Assembly: GCA_015680685.1 (NCBI GenBank)
Contig: MNCI01002172.1
Location: 811,640 to 875,639, forward strand
Length of the DNA: 64,000 nucleotides
Reading direction: 5' to 3'
Source of the DNA: Gnetum montanum
Lineage: Eukaryota > Streptophyta > Gnetopsida > Gnetales > Gnetaceae
The notes beneath the pieces were generated by a model. The model made no database searches and was not told the DNA's origin. It worked only from the letters and a program-made list of their open reading frames with translations. Every line of letters starts with the position of its first letter. The first letter of the stretch is position 1. Position numbers and translations under genes: made by a program. Below are positions 45,951 to 55,989 of the stretch, one piece after another.

Positions 45951-46577
45951 TCAACCATTAATACGCAATTGTTTCTTGATGGCCTTTATGTTGAGCGTCG
46001 CGTAAGGGCAAGGAGACTTATGATTTGACTCCTCTACGCTGCCATCCAGGAATGGTAGGTCGGCCCAAGCTGGACCGTCATCATTATTGTTAGCTTGTTG
46101 GGAGGTTTGGAGACGGGTTTGATCATCAGTCGTTTCTGTCTCCAAACCCCATTCCTCTTCAATGTTATTGACGGTCCTGGGAGTGGTTTCGTCACCGCGT
46201 ATCACAACCTCCCCCCCGGCCTAGGGAAGATGTATCTCTTGGTGTATCGGTGATGAAACTGCCCTTAGCTGAGCTAACCACGACCTCCCCAAGATCAGGT
46301 TGAACCCTGGCATCTCCTCGATGACTAAGAAAGTGGCCTCTGTTGGGAATTGATCCCCCGCCACAAACTCAATACGCACCGTCCCCTTAACTTGAACCCG
46401 TGCCCCGTTGAACGATTTTATGCAGGCTGTCGTCGTGGGCGTGATCTGGTCGACCAGGCCCAACCTATCCACGATGGAATAGGGAATGATGTTGGTGGCT
46501 GCGCCATCGTCTACGTGCACTCTCCGGATCCTGTATTGACCGACCCGGATGGTGATAAACATAGGTTCAGTTGGCAC
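45951..46577 (-). pseudogene. Element E aspartic protease and its downstream linker
   Basis: Retropepsin with active site VHVDDGAATNIIPY (Asp-Asp-Gly-Ala for the usual D-S/G-G), then FNLILGRSWLAQLRAV. A stop at 46218-46220 separates it from an acidic linker (IEEEWGLETETTDD) that runs to NIKAIKKQLRING at 45951, just before the putative donor. It shares one reading frame with gag. Cuts Gag-Pol in active relatives. Confidence 0.88.
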
Positions 46578-49500
46578 CTAACCTTTCCCAGGATCGTCTT
46601 TGATAGACTCGTCATGGAAGGTCAGTGAGGAAGGCGTAGGTTCCTCAGCTTCGGGAGGAAACATGACAGCATGTATTTCTTCCTCCTCTGCTGGCAAGCT
46701 TTCATCCACTGATATGGATGTCAGCATGCGAACCATAGCCTTACGGTGTTCTCGAGATGTCATAAGTAGGTCATAAAGGCTCAGCGTCGTGTTTTTTTGT
46801 TTGAGAGCCTGTTTAACTTGCGTAAATGCGTCGAGGAGGTCCTTCTCCCGGCTAGGTTGTTTATCCCCTTTGTCCTCTTCCATTCGGCCCAGGAAACGAA
46901 TTTTCCGAGGTAGAGTGGTGTCAGCCGAGGGGCTATTTTTCTTCTTGCCAAGAGAAGGCGGTTGCGTTTTCGCACCTTTATCCTACCCCTGAGGTACAGG
47001 TGAAGGCACAGAGGCCAGGGGCCTAGGCTTAGGGAAGCCAAGCGTAGAATGGTCTTTCGTTGCGTTTGTGTCCTTTCCCTTTTGCTTGGGAGGTGACGGT
47101 TGACGCTTTTGGTCAAAGGTCTACCTCTGCGTGAGAGGAGCAGCCTGTGGTTTGGGTGCCCTGGGCGTGGGCGCGGACGAGGCCGTGGCTTGGCTATTGC
47201 TGCGTGATTGACAGTGTGTCTGAGAAGGTGCCCGTATAATGAAGGGCGGCCTCGAGACCCCATTGGCTGCCGATGAAATGGCTGGCCCCTTTTGTGAGTT
47301 GCCAGGGATACGCAAAAAAAAATGTTGTTTTGGCGGTTCCCTCTTCTCACTGTCCGTACTTACCACAGTGATTGTATAAGGATCATCGTTTGCATTCAAC
47401 GGGTCCTTATACACGTGCAATGTTTGGTTTTTGGGGAACGTCGGGTTGCTGCTATCTAACTTGAGTGAACCATCATCCAGCATACGTTGAATGTTGTCTT
47501 TCAATGCCCAAAAGTAATCCGTATCGTGACCACACAGCTAGTGGTAGTCACAGAAACGGTCCAGCCTGAAAGATCTTGGAACTGGTGGTTCGTTAGGTAA
47601 GGTTAAAGAAGGGTTCTTCAGTAATTCACAATGACGTCTGTGACACTTCAGAGCCTCCTCGGACACCTTCTTAGGTTGAATGTGCCCTACCCCTAACAGT
47701 TGTTTCAGCAGTTCAGAATGCTTTACAGGTAATGCCGTGTACTTTGAGCGATCCTTACGCTCGTAGTTTGGCCGAGGCTGGGGGGCCTTTTCAGGGGCAG
47801 TTGTGTCTTGGCTAGTGCCGACACCAGCCATGGTTTCAGGAGGCGCTGTGGGTGCCTTCTTGTTCTTAGTCTTTGTACTCTCAGTCATTGCAGCTACTGT
47901 CGTTGTCGCTACTTTACCCTTGTCTTTGCCTTTGTTATGCGCGTTCCTGTAGGCGACATACGTCGGGTCTTTGCTGGCCTCCGTAGCATCTTGAATGCTT
48001 CTAGTTTGAGCGAAGTCCTGGTGTAGAGAGTTAGGGGAAAGATAGTACAGCTTCGACTTAATGAAGTCGTTGACTGCTCCCTTGAATATAGCCAGTAGAT
48101 GTGAGTCCGAGATCGGCTCACGGATCTCATTCAAGGTAGAATTTCAGCGTTGTATAAACTTTTGGACGAGCTCGAGCAGGTCTTGTTTCACCCCCATGAG
48201 CTGATCCAATGTGACTTCCGGCTTCAAGTTGTACTTGAAGCGGGTCACAAATTGGGTCAACAGCTCTTCCAAGGTTGAGATGGAAGAGCGTGTGAGGGCT
48301 CGATACCAATCTAAAGCTTTCCCTGTTAACGACATTGCAAAGACTCGGATGATAGTGTGTGGCCACTGTTGCAACAACAAGGACTTAGACCTAAAGGTGA
48401 CCAAGTGAGCATTGGGATCTCCCTCCCCATTGTACTTGGTAAAATGAGGCAGAGACATCCCTGGCGGCAATGACAGCATAGGGACCGCTAGACTAATCAG
48501 ATCATCCTGGTAAAAGTCCATGACCTGAATAGTATCGGAACCAGCAGCTTTAAGGCGTCGAACCTCCTCGGTTAGAGTCTGTATGAGCTGGAAGGCTTGG
48601 TCTAGACCCGTTGACGGAGGTGCCTGCGCAAAAGGCATAGGAGGTTGGACCAGGAGGGCGGCGCCAGGAAGTGGAAATGATGGGAGAGGCTGACTGGCTA
48701 CTTGTGGGGCGGGGATCCCTGCAGACGGAGGGGCCTGTGAAGACCACCACCCACTGGTTTGTGAAGCAGGGTTAGCCGCTGCCTGTTGCGTATAACAGGG
48801 ATAGATGTATTGCAGGACCACTTGTGGAGCTTGCGTTGCGGGTGCAACGGAAGGTTGCACACCATACAGGGCAGGCTGATTGTGTTGCGCTACAAGGTTG
48901 GGCCACTGACTTGGGACAGACTGTTGGATGTATGTCTGCGGCTGAATAGCTGTGGTGATTTGTTGAGTTGGAGGTGGCGGGGACAGTAAAATCTGCGCTA
49001 GGCGGGTTGTTGATATGGCGTGAGGCTGTATCTGCAGGATAAAATGGGAGGCGGTGGTCGCCAGGACCACCACTGGGATGCTAAGCATCCGAGGTGATGA
49101 AACCGCCCCCGTGTTATTATGCGGTATTTATGCTTGCAGCCCAGACGGTTGTGCGGTGGCCTGCGGCATGGCAGGGAAATGCATCTGTGCGGTCATAGCC
49201 GGGTCAAGGGGGCGACTTCTCCGTTGAAAGGAAATAAGGGATTTATGTATGTTTGGGGGCTCAAGGTATGGAACGAATGCTCCAACTGGGCTGCCAATTC
49301 ATCCTCTTCCTCCTTCCCATGCTGGGGCTTCACCACAGCTTGTGCCGCCTGGCCCTTGGCCATGACCAACTGTGTAATGAGTTCATGTTGGTGTTCGGTC
49401 AAGGGAATGATGTCGTAAGCTGTTGGCTTGAAATCATGGCCCCCCTGGTGGACCACCTCAACATTTCATTTCGCTTCGACTTCGGCTCGGCTAAGAGCCA

Positions 49501-49714
49501 GCTTCACCTGGATCTTAACACATATAAAGTTATATTCTTCAGGGGTTATGACCGTGAAGATTGGATCTTTTCCCTGAAGCCTCAATGATCAGTGCAATGG
49601 CCCTTGAGATCCTATTGCGCCAGGAGCTGGTCTGGCGATCCCGATAGGGTTCACAGATGTGGCACCCAAATCGGCGGGGACCATGGCGGTTGTGGTCGTG
49701 TACAAGGAATCCAT
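46578..49714 (-). pseudogene. Element E gag
   Basis: Starts MDSLYTTTTAMVPADLGA at 49714, the first good ATG after the leader. One frameshift (about 49090-49200) and several stops (e.g. 48144-48146, 47535-47537) interrupt it. A glutamine/proline-rich N-terminal third is followed by the Retrotrans_gag core FTKYNGEGDPNAHLVTF, then MSLTGKALDWYRAL and QFVTRFKY (about 48150-48450). A Cys/His remnant CDYH..CGHDTDYFW lies near 47520-47550. A Ser/Pro/Lys-rich region and VRMLTSISVDESL precede the protease. Gag forms the particle. Length is typical for Tat/Ogre. Confidence 0.9.
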
Positions 49715-49932
49715 TGAGCAATAAGATTAACGATAACTGGTAATTGGATCTAAGAAATGGTTGGCAGTAAGATCACAAATAGGCTTTCTACCCTGTAGGA
49801 TTCCAAGGGAATCGTCCTTGCGACCGATCTACACCACACAATTTACCGTAAACTTCCTTAGAGGTATTACGTCTACGGTTTAGGTATGGATCGCTAACAG
49901 GGCTACCCGAAAAAGGCGGATCGGAACCTAAA
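49715..49932 (-). other. Element E leader between primer site and gag
   Basis: About 220 bases without coding. Packaging and translation signals are expected here, but I recognise none. Confidence 0.5.
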
Positions 49933-49951
49933 GGCCCTCCTTCTAGCACCA
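49933..49951 (-). other. Element E primer binding site candidate
   Basis: Minus strand TGGTGCTAGAAGGAGGGCC, six bases inside the LTR, differs from the tRNA-Asp site of the Athila-like elements. I cannot name the matching tRNA with confidence. Confidence 0.55.
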
Positions 49952-49957
49952 GAAAAT

Positions 49958-51413
49958 TGTAATGACGAAAAACGTCGGCAGCTAGAAAATACCGAACGAA
50001 TCCCATGTACACAGTTTTAACCACGGATCCGTGTGAGGGCTATGCTGGAAAAATGAATCCGCGGCGCCCTGAACGGTCTTGTCGATCAAACAAGGACTTA
50101 CTAATTAGTAAACCGATGAATATTTCGTAAAAACGATCTGATTCGAGGAATCGCAAAACGAGGGGAAAACGATGTAGATGAATTGCAATGATGATAATGC
50201 TAAACACGATAAGAGGGAGCTGACATAAGAGAAACACGTAGTTTCAAGATCTACGCTTTGCCTTGAAAGATGTATATTTTATATATTTCATTGCACTGGG
50301 GAGACCCCAATTACTGGATGTGAAACAAGCGCAAAACAACCAGAAAACTGTCCAGACAGAAGTCCGATCTACCTCGTGGGCTAAAGCCGGGATGCAAGGA
50401 AGGTCAAGCTCCGATGTCTACCAATCAACTGTTTCTGACCAATAGATTCTTCCCAGTAGAACGATTACTCCTGTCACCGGTGCTCAAAGCGAACTGTGCT
50501 CTGTTTCTGCCAGAAGGTGATGCTATCAACAATTGCCAAAGTGCTGCTCTCTATAGCTCTGCTCAAAAATGATTAGTGCTCCAGTGCTGAGGAAAAATGC
50601 CTTCTGCTTCTTTGATTTGCCAACCCCTGTATCTTTGTCAACTAGGGTATTTATAGGCTGCGACGCCCTGTGGAAAAGACGCAACCCTAATGACGTGTGT
50701 CCCGAATGTTTTGGGTACTGTTGACTTGACCATCTTTGCGTCAAACTCCATGACTACACACAATACGCTCGTTCTCATATTGTGCGTGGGAAAAAGAGAT
50801 GCGCGTCGGGCATGCCTCAACTGTCTTTGGGTCATATTACACTCATTCACGCTGTGTTGCGTGCATGAGCATAACATAACATGGGAACAATGGAGTTAAG
50901 CTATTTTATGCTTGCTTACGCAGCCGCGCGTAATGAAGCATAGACAATGTCTAACTTGGCGACGCAATACACTGTGATACGCTACGTTGCGTGATGCGCG
51001 TATGATGAGCAATCGCACTTTCTTAGACCTTGCCTTTGACTATTTTGGAGCTCATTACGCTGCTGTGCGTAACAGAGCGTAAACCTGGCCTTGAACAAAA
51101 GACTTAGCAAAATACACAAGAAGTCGCATTTCACACTACTTAAACTTCTCTCTATGCCGAAGTAACTATCCTTCTGATGCCGGACTATGTTTAAGCAAAA
51201 TCACGCTAAGCGCCATTACGCTACGTTGCGTGATATAGCGTAAACAGAAAAAGCATAGAAAGATTAGGAATCTGCGCAAGAAGTCGAGGACTTTATGCTA
51301 CGCGCCTCTTGGTGTTGCTCTGTCTTATTCTCCCCTCTGGAATGCTAAGATGCGCCCTTGCCTGAATTGCGAATCTTTGCCTAAGGCCGACTCGCAATTT
51401 TCACGGTGTTTCA
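49958..51413 (-). repeat. Element E 5' LTR
   Basis: 1456 bp, plus-strand TGTAATGACG to GTGTTTCA. It carries the minus-strand TATA box at 50646-50657. Differences from the 3' LTR are mainly transitions plus small indels. Confidence 0.95.
50646..50657 (-). promoter_or_regulatory. TATA box of element E 5' LTR
   Basis: Minus strand CCTATAAATACC, conserved in both LTRs; it would drive the genomic RNA. Confidence 0.7.
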
Positions 51414-51418
51414 GAGGT
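51414..51418. repeat. Target site duplication of element E (right), GAGGT
   Basis: Exact copy of 33840-33844; D gag resumes after it (ttcttataaacat, as in G at 60775). Confidence 0.93.
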
Positions 51419-52862
51419 TTCTTATAAACATAAAAAAAACAACATCGTCCCAACACATGAAAGCATAACTTATACGATGATGATGAACCCCTACTGGCCA
51501 CTACAAGTCTAATGCAAATACAACAGGCTGTTTGAATCTCTCATAGGCATCATAAAGAGAGCTGTCTACCCAGGCTCAATTTAAACAACTTCCCTACTTT
51601 TTCAAGAGGCTATGAATTAGATCCGCATCAACATTTACAAGCCTTCTACGATGCCTGCACATGGAACAACATTGATAATGGTTGGAAAAAACTTAAGATC
51701 TTTCCTATAACACTCATTGGCCAAGCAAAAGTATGGTATAGATCGTTAAAACCAAATTCAATACAACATTGGCCAACAATGGTAAAACTCTTTAGTGAAC
51801 GATATCAAACCTATGCAAGAGTGTCAGCCTTGAGGAAACAAATTCAAGAGTGAAAACAAGCACAACATGAACCCTTGGACATGGCCTTAGAAAGATATTA
51901 TGCACTGTTAAATAACTATCCAGGCCATGAGTTCTCCAAGGAAAGGCTAATGTACCACATCATTGATGGGCTTCATGATGTAACAAGAGAAACCCTAGGG
52001 ATGTATGCCCAAGGTCAACTATATGAACTACGAACCCATCAAGTCCAGGAGCTTCTTAAGTGAGTAGCAAAAGAAGAAGGAGAAATGGCTAGATGGGAGA
52101 GTGTTGAAAAACATCAATGGGACCAAAATATCAACTTAACAAAGGTCCATAATCACAAAAAGGAGAAATCAACCTACCACAAGGGGAAATAACCATATTT
52201 TCTGGTACAACAATCACTAGAAGAAGTCGAGGAAAAGATCAATAAGATGTTGGAATGGACATATAAAAAGTGTGGAGAATACATCGATAATATTGGGGAT
52301 AGAGTTTTGACAACCCAAGAAGTAGGATAAAATATCATGAGACAATCGAAAAGAAGGGATGAAGGAAATAAGAGTTCAACTGCCAATCATGCGTATGAAT
52401 GCAACATTTGCCTATACAATCACCCCAAGGGCCAATGCCCAATCTTGTTACATTTATATGAGCATTGGGGAAACACGTTACACCCAGAGTTCGTACAGAG
52501 ATACTATGTTCGATCATAGTGGCAACAATCCTAGTCATGGGGTAAGCCAACCCTAAACTGGAGACACCCTTCATATCATCCGAATCTAAATGCCTATCTA
52601 GTTCAACATCATGTTTCCCCACCTGGGTCAACATACTCTATCTTGTCGCATTACCATTCTNTAAGCCAACCCTAAACTGGAGACACCCTTCATATCATCC
52701 GAATCTAAATGCCTATCTAGTTCAACATCATGTTTCCCCACCTGGGTCAACATACTCTATCTTGTCGCATTACCATTCTCCTCAATACTATTAGCCCATG
52801 TCCTCAACAAAACCACCACCTTGTGCACCTTACACTTCTCCTAATTTTCAACATTCTCAACT
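51419..52862 (+). pseudogene. Element D left-arm gag, continuation to the inversion junction
   Basis: Aligns with G gag from 60775. Core: LPRLNLNNFPTFSRGYELDP, FYDACTWNNIDNGWKKLKIF, then a 62-codon open stretch (51875-52063, MALERYYALLNNYPGHEF). The finger CNICLYNHPKGQC at 52399-52437 is intact (CX2CX3HX4C). It stops matching G gag near 52860, inside the proline-rich tail. A duplicated 118-bp segment around the N at 52661 is an assembly fault. Confidence 0.85.
52543..52779. repeat. Exact 118-bp direct repeat separated by one N
   Basis: 52543-52660 and 52662-52779 are identical, with only the N between them. Neither the right arm of D nor G has the duplication. This is what two overlapping contigs joined without merging would look like. 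Confidence 0.92.
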
Positions 52863-52885
52863 ACCCTAGTGTAATGAACACTAGA
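52862..52885. other. Inversion junction of element D
   Basis: Left of about 52862 the sequence is plus-strand gag (G position about 62092). Right of about 52883 it is minus-strand 3' noncoding sequence (G position about 62830). TAGTGT-aatga-ACACTA (52867-52883) forms a small perfect hairpin at the junction. Confidence 0.75.
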
Positions 52886-53036
52886 ACACACCTCAACCAA
52901 CGAGCCACATGAGTGTTTTATTCATAGATGAGATTATTATAAAAATGTAAAAAGACAAAATGATAAAACAAGAAATTGAAAAATGAAAAACTGGAAAACA
53001 AAAAGTTGTAAAATTAAAGAAAATGAAAAATATTTA
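52884..53036 (-). other. Element D right-arm 3' noncoding segment
   Basis: The reverse complement matches G 62645-62835 (poly-T with Ttttacatttt, then CTCATGTGGCT and GGTTGAGGTGTGTTC). It shows that the right arm extends past the gag stop before joining the left arm. Confidence 0.75.
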
Positions 53037-55034
53037 TTAACCCTGCTTGGTATTAGAATAGGGGGTATCCCCCATAACTAAATGGTTGAGTATGGCAAGG
53101 ATTAATAAATGGAAGATGAGGATCCTTGCATGTTGGAAATATTGGAACTTGGTCATACATACCCCATTGGGGTTCACACACTTGATTATAGTAAGCATAG
53201 TGGGAAAATTTGTAAGATGTGGTTCTTGGATAATGAGTTGACCCACTATGATAATTGAGACCATAAGATGGTATGCAAGGATCGGGATGTTGCCCTCCAT
53301 GGCTGTGTTCATTGGGTCATATGGTTGTTGGAGTGTTAATTGGTGGCCTTGATGAAGTAACATGAGGCGTTGGATTCGAAGATAAGGGTGCACCACAGGG
53401 TTGGACTTGTGTTGAGTTGGAGGATGCAATGGCCTTGGAATTGTGTTGTCCCTTACTAGGGTCATTTCTAAAGAAGGGATGCCTTCGATGTTGCTGAGGT
53501 CTTTCACTATTGTTAGGAATAGCAGCACAAGCAATGTTTGTGGATTATTTTTGTGGTGCAAACACCTTAGGAATAGTTGGTGGCGATGTAGAAGGGAAAA
53601 GTTGAGAATGTTGAAAATTAGGAGAAGTGTAAGGTGCACAAGGCGGTGGTTGTGTTGAGGACACGAGCTGATAGCATTGAGGAGAATGGTAATGTGGCAA
53701 GATAGAGTATGTTGACCTAGTTGGGGAAACAGGATGTTAAACTAAATAGGCATTTAGATTTAGATGATATGAAGGGTATCTCTAATTTAGGGTTGGCTTA
53801 CCCCACGACTAGGATTGTTGCCACTGTGATCGAACATAGTATCTCTGTATGAACTTTGGATGTAACGTGTTTCCCCAATGCTCATATAAATGTAACAAGA
53901 TTGGGCACTGGCCCTTGGGGTGATCGTACAGGCAAATGTTGCATTCATATGTATGATTGGCAATTGAGCTCTTATTTCCTTCATCCCTTCTTTTTTATTG
54001 TCTAATGATATTTTTTCCTACTTCTCAGGTTGTCAAAACTCTATCTCCAATATTATCGATGTATTCGCCACACTTTTTATATGTCCATTCCAACATCTTA
54101 TTGATCTTTGCCTTGACTTCTTCTAGTGATTGTTGTACTAGCAATATGGTTCTTTCCCCTTGTGGTAGGTTGATTTCCCCTTTTTGTGATTATGGACCTT
54201 TGTTAAGTTGAGATTTTGGTCCTATTTATGTTTTTCAACACTCTCCCATCTAGCCATTTCTCCTTCTTCTTTTGCTACTTGCTTAAGAAGCTCTTGGACT
54301 TGATGGGTTCGTAGTTTGTATAGTTGACCTTGGGCATACATCCCCAGGGTTTCTCTTGTTGCATCATGAAGCCCATCAATGATGTGGTACATTAGCCTTT
54401 CCTCAAAGAACTCATGGCCTAGATAGTTGTTTAACAGTGCATAATATCTTTCTAAGGCCATGTCCAAGGGTTCATGTTGTGCTTGTTTTCACTCTTGGAT
54501 TTGTTTCCTCAAGGCTGACACTCTTGCGTAGGTTTGATATCATTCACTAAAGAGTTCTACCATTGTTGGCCAATGTCGTATTGAATTTTATTTTAATGAT
54601 CTATACCATATTTTTGCTTAGCCAACGAGTGTCATAGGAAAGAGCTTGAGTTTTTTCCAACCATTATCAATGTTTTTCCATGTGTAAGCATCGTAGAAGG
54701 CTTGTAAATGTTGATGCGGATCTAAGTCATAACCTCCTGAAAAAGTAGGGAAGTTGTTTAAATCGAGCCTGGGTAGAAGACGCTCTTTACGATGCCTACG
54801 GGAGATTCGAATAGCCTCTTGTATTTGCGTTAGACTTGTAGTGGCTAGTAGGGGTTCATCGTCATCTTGTAAGTTATGCTTTCGTGTGTTGGGATAATGT
54901 TGCTTTTGTTTATGCTTATAAGAAACCCCCACCTCAAGTTGCATACTCCAATCTTCATTGTCATATAGTTCGTTCGTTCTCCAATGAACTTCCTCACTGG
55001 GTGTGGCATTATCGTAGTCTTGTAGGAGAGGCAT
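53037..55034 (-). pseudogene. Element D right-arm gag (complete, broken)
   Basis: Starts MPLLQDYDNATPSEEVHWR at 55034 with 138 open codons. Core PRLDLNNFPTFSGGYDLDP, then KLKLFPMTLVG before the first stop. The stretch 54222-54467 reads MALERYYALLNNYLGHEF. The finger is at about 53880-53930, the proline-rich tail follows, and the end matches G's SYGGYPPF near 53060 before T-rich noncoding DNA. No protease follows. Stops and shifts are present. Confidence 0.85.
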
Positions 55035-55158
55035 GGTTATGAACTTGTGTGTGGATTTATATGTGACTTTTTATAATTATTTCTTCTTACTAATAGATAT
55101 ATCATTAATTCCTATACAGTGACTTTGTATGATATAACTAATCTAGATAACTAGCACC

Positions 55159-55178
55159 GTCCCCAGCAATGATGCTAA
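55159..55178 (-). other. Element D right-arm primer binding site (decayed)
   Basis: Minus strand TTAGCATCATTGCTGGGGAC in the position of TTGGCGCCGTTGTCAGGGAC. Confidence 0.7.
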
Positions 55179-55984
55179 TGATGAGTGGCAAGGTACCCCT
55201 ACACTCAACCATACGAATACGAGTGTTAGACACACGATCTGGTCGAACTCCACAGATGGACTAGTTGTGGCATCTAGACAGTTAGCCTTAGGTCATAGTT
55301 CATTTTCTTCCCACTTGGACTAGTATTAGCTTTGTCACATATGATTTAGTCCAGAGTGAGGTGTATGATGTGATTTCTAATCTAATCCTACTCCTAAAGA
55401 TGATGGGAGATAATATTAACTAAGCTAAGAGAGAAAGGGTAATAGAGAATCTAGCTAGCCTAAGTGAATTGAGCATCTATTCCTTGATTATCTGTATACA
55501 TCTTGGACTTTGTGCACAACTACCACTGGGATTACCAAGTGCAGATCCTAGGTATGCTACTGGGTTACCAAGTAGTCACACTTAAATGCTCGTAATCTAG
55601 TCGTACTCATTCTGCGTTTAACAAGAGTTTAGGATGAGAGAGATTAAGTAGGAAAGTAATAAATAAAAATTAATTAATTAATTAATTAAACTAAGTGAAT
55701 GCTGCAATGATGAAGTAATCTCGATCTTTATTGCTGATCATGTGCATGTCCAAGTATGTCACAGTCGAATAAAGGATGTCGTACAATTATAATCACCACA
55801 CTGCAAGCATACACTAGGAAATAATTCTAACTCTAAGAAGGAAAAACTGCAAGAGTTTGGGTAAGGAATTAAGAACTACTTACTTCCTTTATTAACTCCT
55901 CTATCTACCTCTTATTTATAGATGAGGAGACAGGTTGCGATATCGCGTACATGATATCGCGGTTGACCAAAATGCGACTCATCA
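55179..55984 (-). repeat. Element D right LTR (minus orientation)
   Basis: 806 bp. Its reverse complement starts TGATGAGTCGCATTTTGG, like the left LTR's TGATGAGTCGCATTTCGA. A minus-strand TATA box is at 55911-55922. Opposite in direction to the left LTR. Confidence 0.92.
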
Positions 55985-55989
55985 TAAAG
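55985..55989. repeat. Target site duplication of element D (right), TAAAG
   Basis: Exact copy of 32780-32784; F gag resumes directly afterwards. Confidence 0.92.

Larger units (their letters stand above)
40566..45955 (-). other. Putative Ogre-type intron between protease and RT of element E
   Basis: The gag-protease reading ends near 45951 and RT coding begins at 40565. The acceptor side is strong on the minus strand: CTTTCTTCTAATCATTTACGC then ACTTTGCAG, with a branch-like CTAAT and a pyrimidine tract. The donor (ATG/GTTGAA at 45955) is weak, and another nearby GT could be used. Splicing between protease and RT is documented for Ogre elements; here it is inferred. The block contains the antisense gene and a six-unit repeat array. 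Confidence 0.5.
33845..51413 (-). mobile_element. Element E: 17.6 kb Tat/Ogre-like Ty3/gypsy element with dual RNase H and an antisense gene
   Basis: Minus-strand order: 5' LTR 49958-51413, primer site, gag-protease 45951-49714, a 5.4 kb block resembling the Ogre intron (40566-45955), RT, RNase H, archaeal-type RNase H, integrase, a minisatellite 3' region, polypurine tract and 3' LTR 33845-35288. Ends are TG...CA; target duplication GAGGT. The second RNase H marks the Tat lineage. It is the youngest and most GC-rich element here (LTRs about 95% identical by eye), but pol and gag carry stops and two frameshifts, and an integrase catalytic residue is lost. Confidence 0.95.
32785..55984. mobile_element. 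Element D: self-inverted (head-to-head) gag-only Athila-like element
   Basis: The left arm (plus) has LTR 32785-33590, primer site 33592-33609 and gag from 33735, interrupted by element E. The right arm (minus) has LTR 55179-55984, a decayed primer site and a complete gag 53037-55034. Both outer ends are U3 starts (TGATGAGTCGCATTT). The arms meet at about 52862. One perfect TAAAG duplication flanks the whole, and F sequence is continuous across it. The arms look about equally old (around 90% identical LTRs by eye). Neither arm shows any protease or pol. Confidence 0.85.

Noticed and set aside
52543-52779. A biological tandem duplication in gag.
   Set aside because: The copies are exactly identical and separated by an N in an otherwise decayed element; an assembly overlap is the better explanation.
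32785-55984. Reading D as two separate elements, one plus and one minus, inserted side by side.
   Set aside because: Each would need its own second LTR and target duplication. Only one LTR per arm exists, and one TAAAG pair brackets both with F continuous across it.
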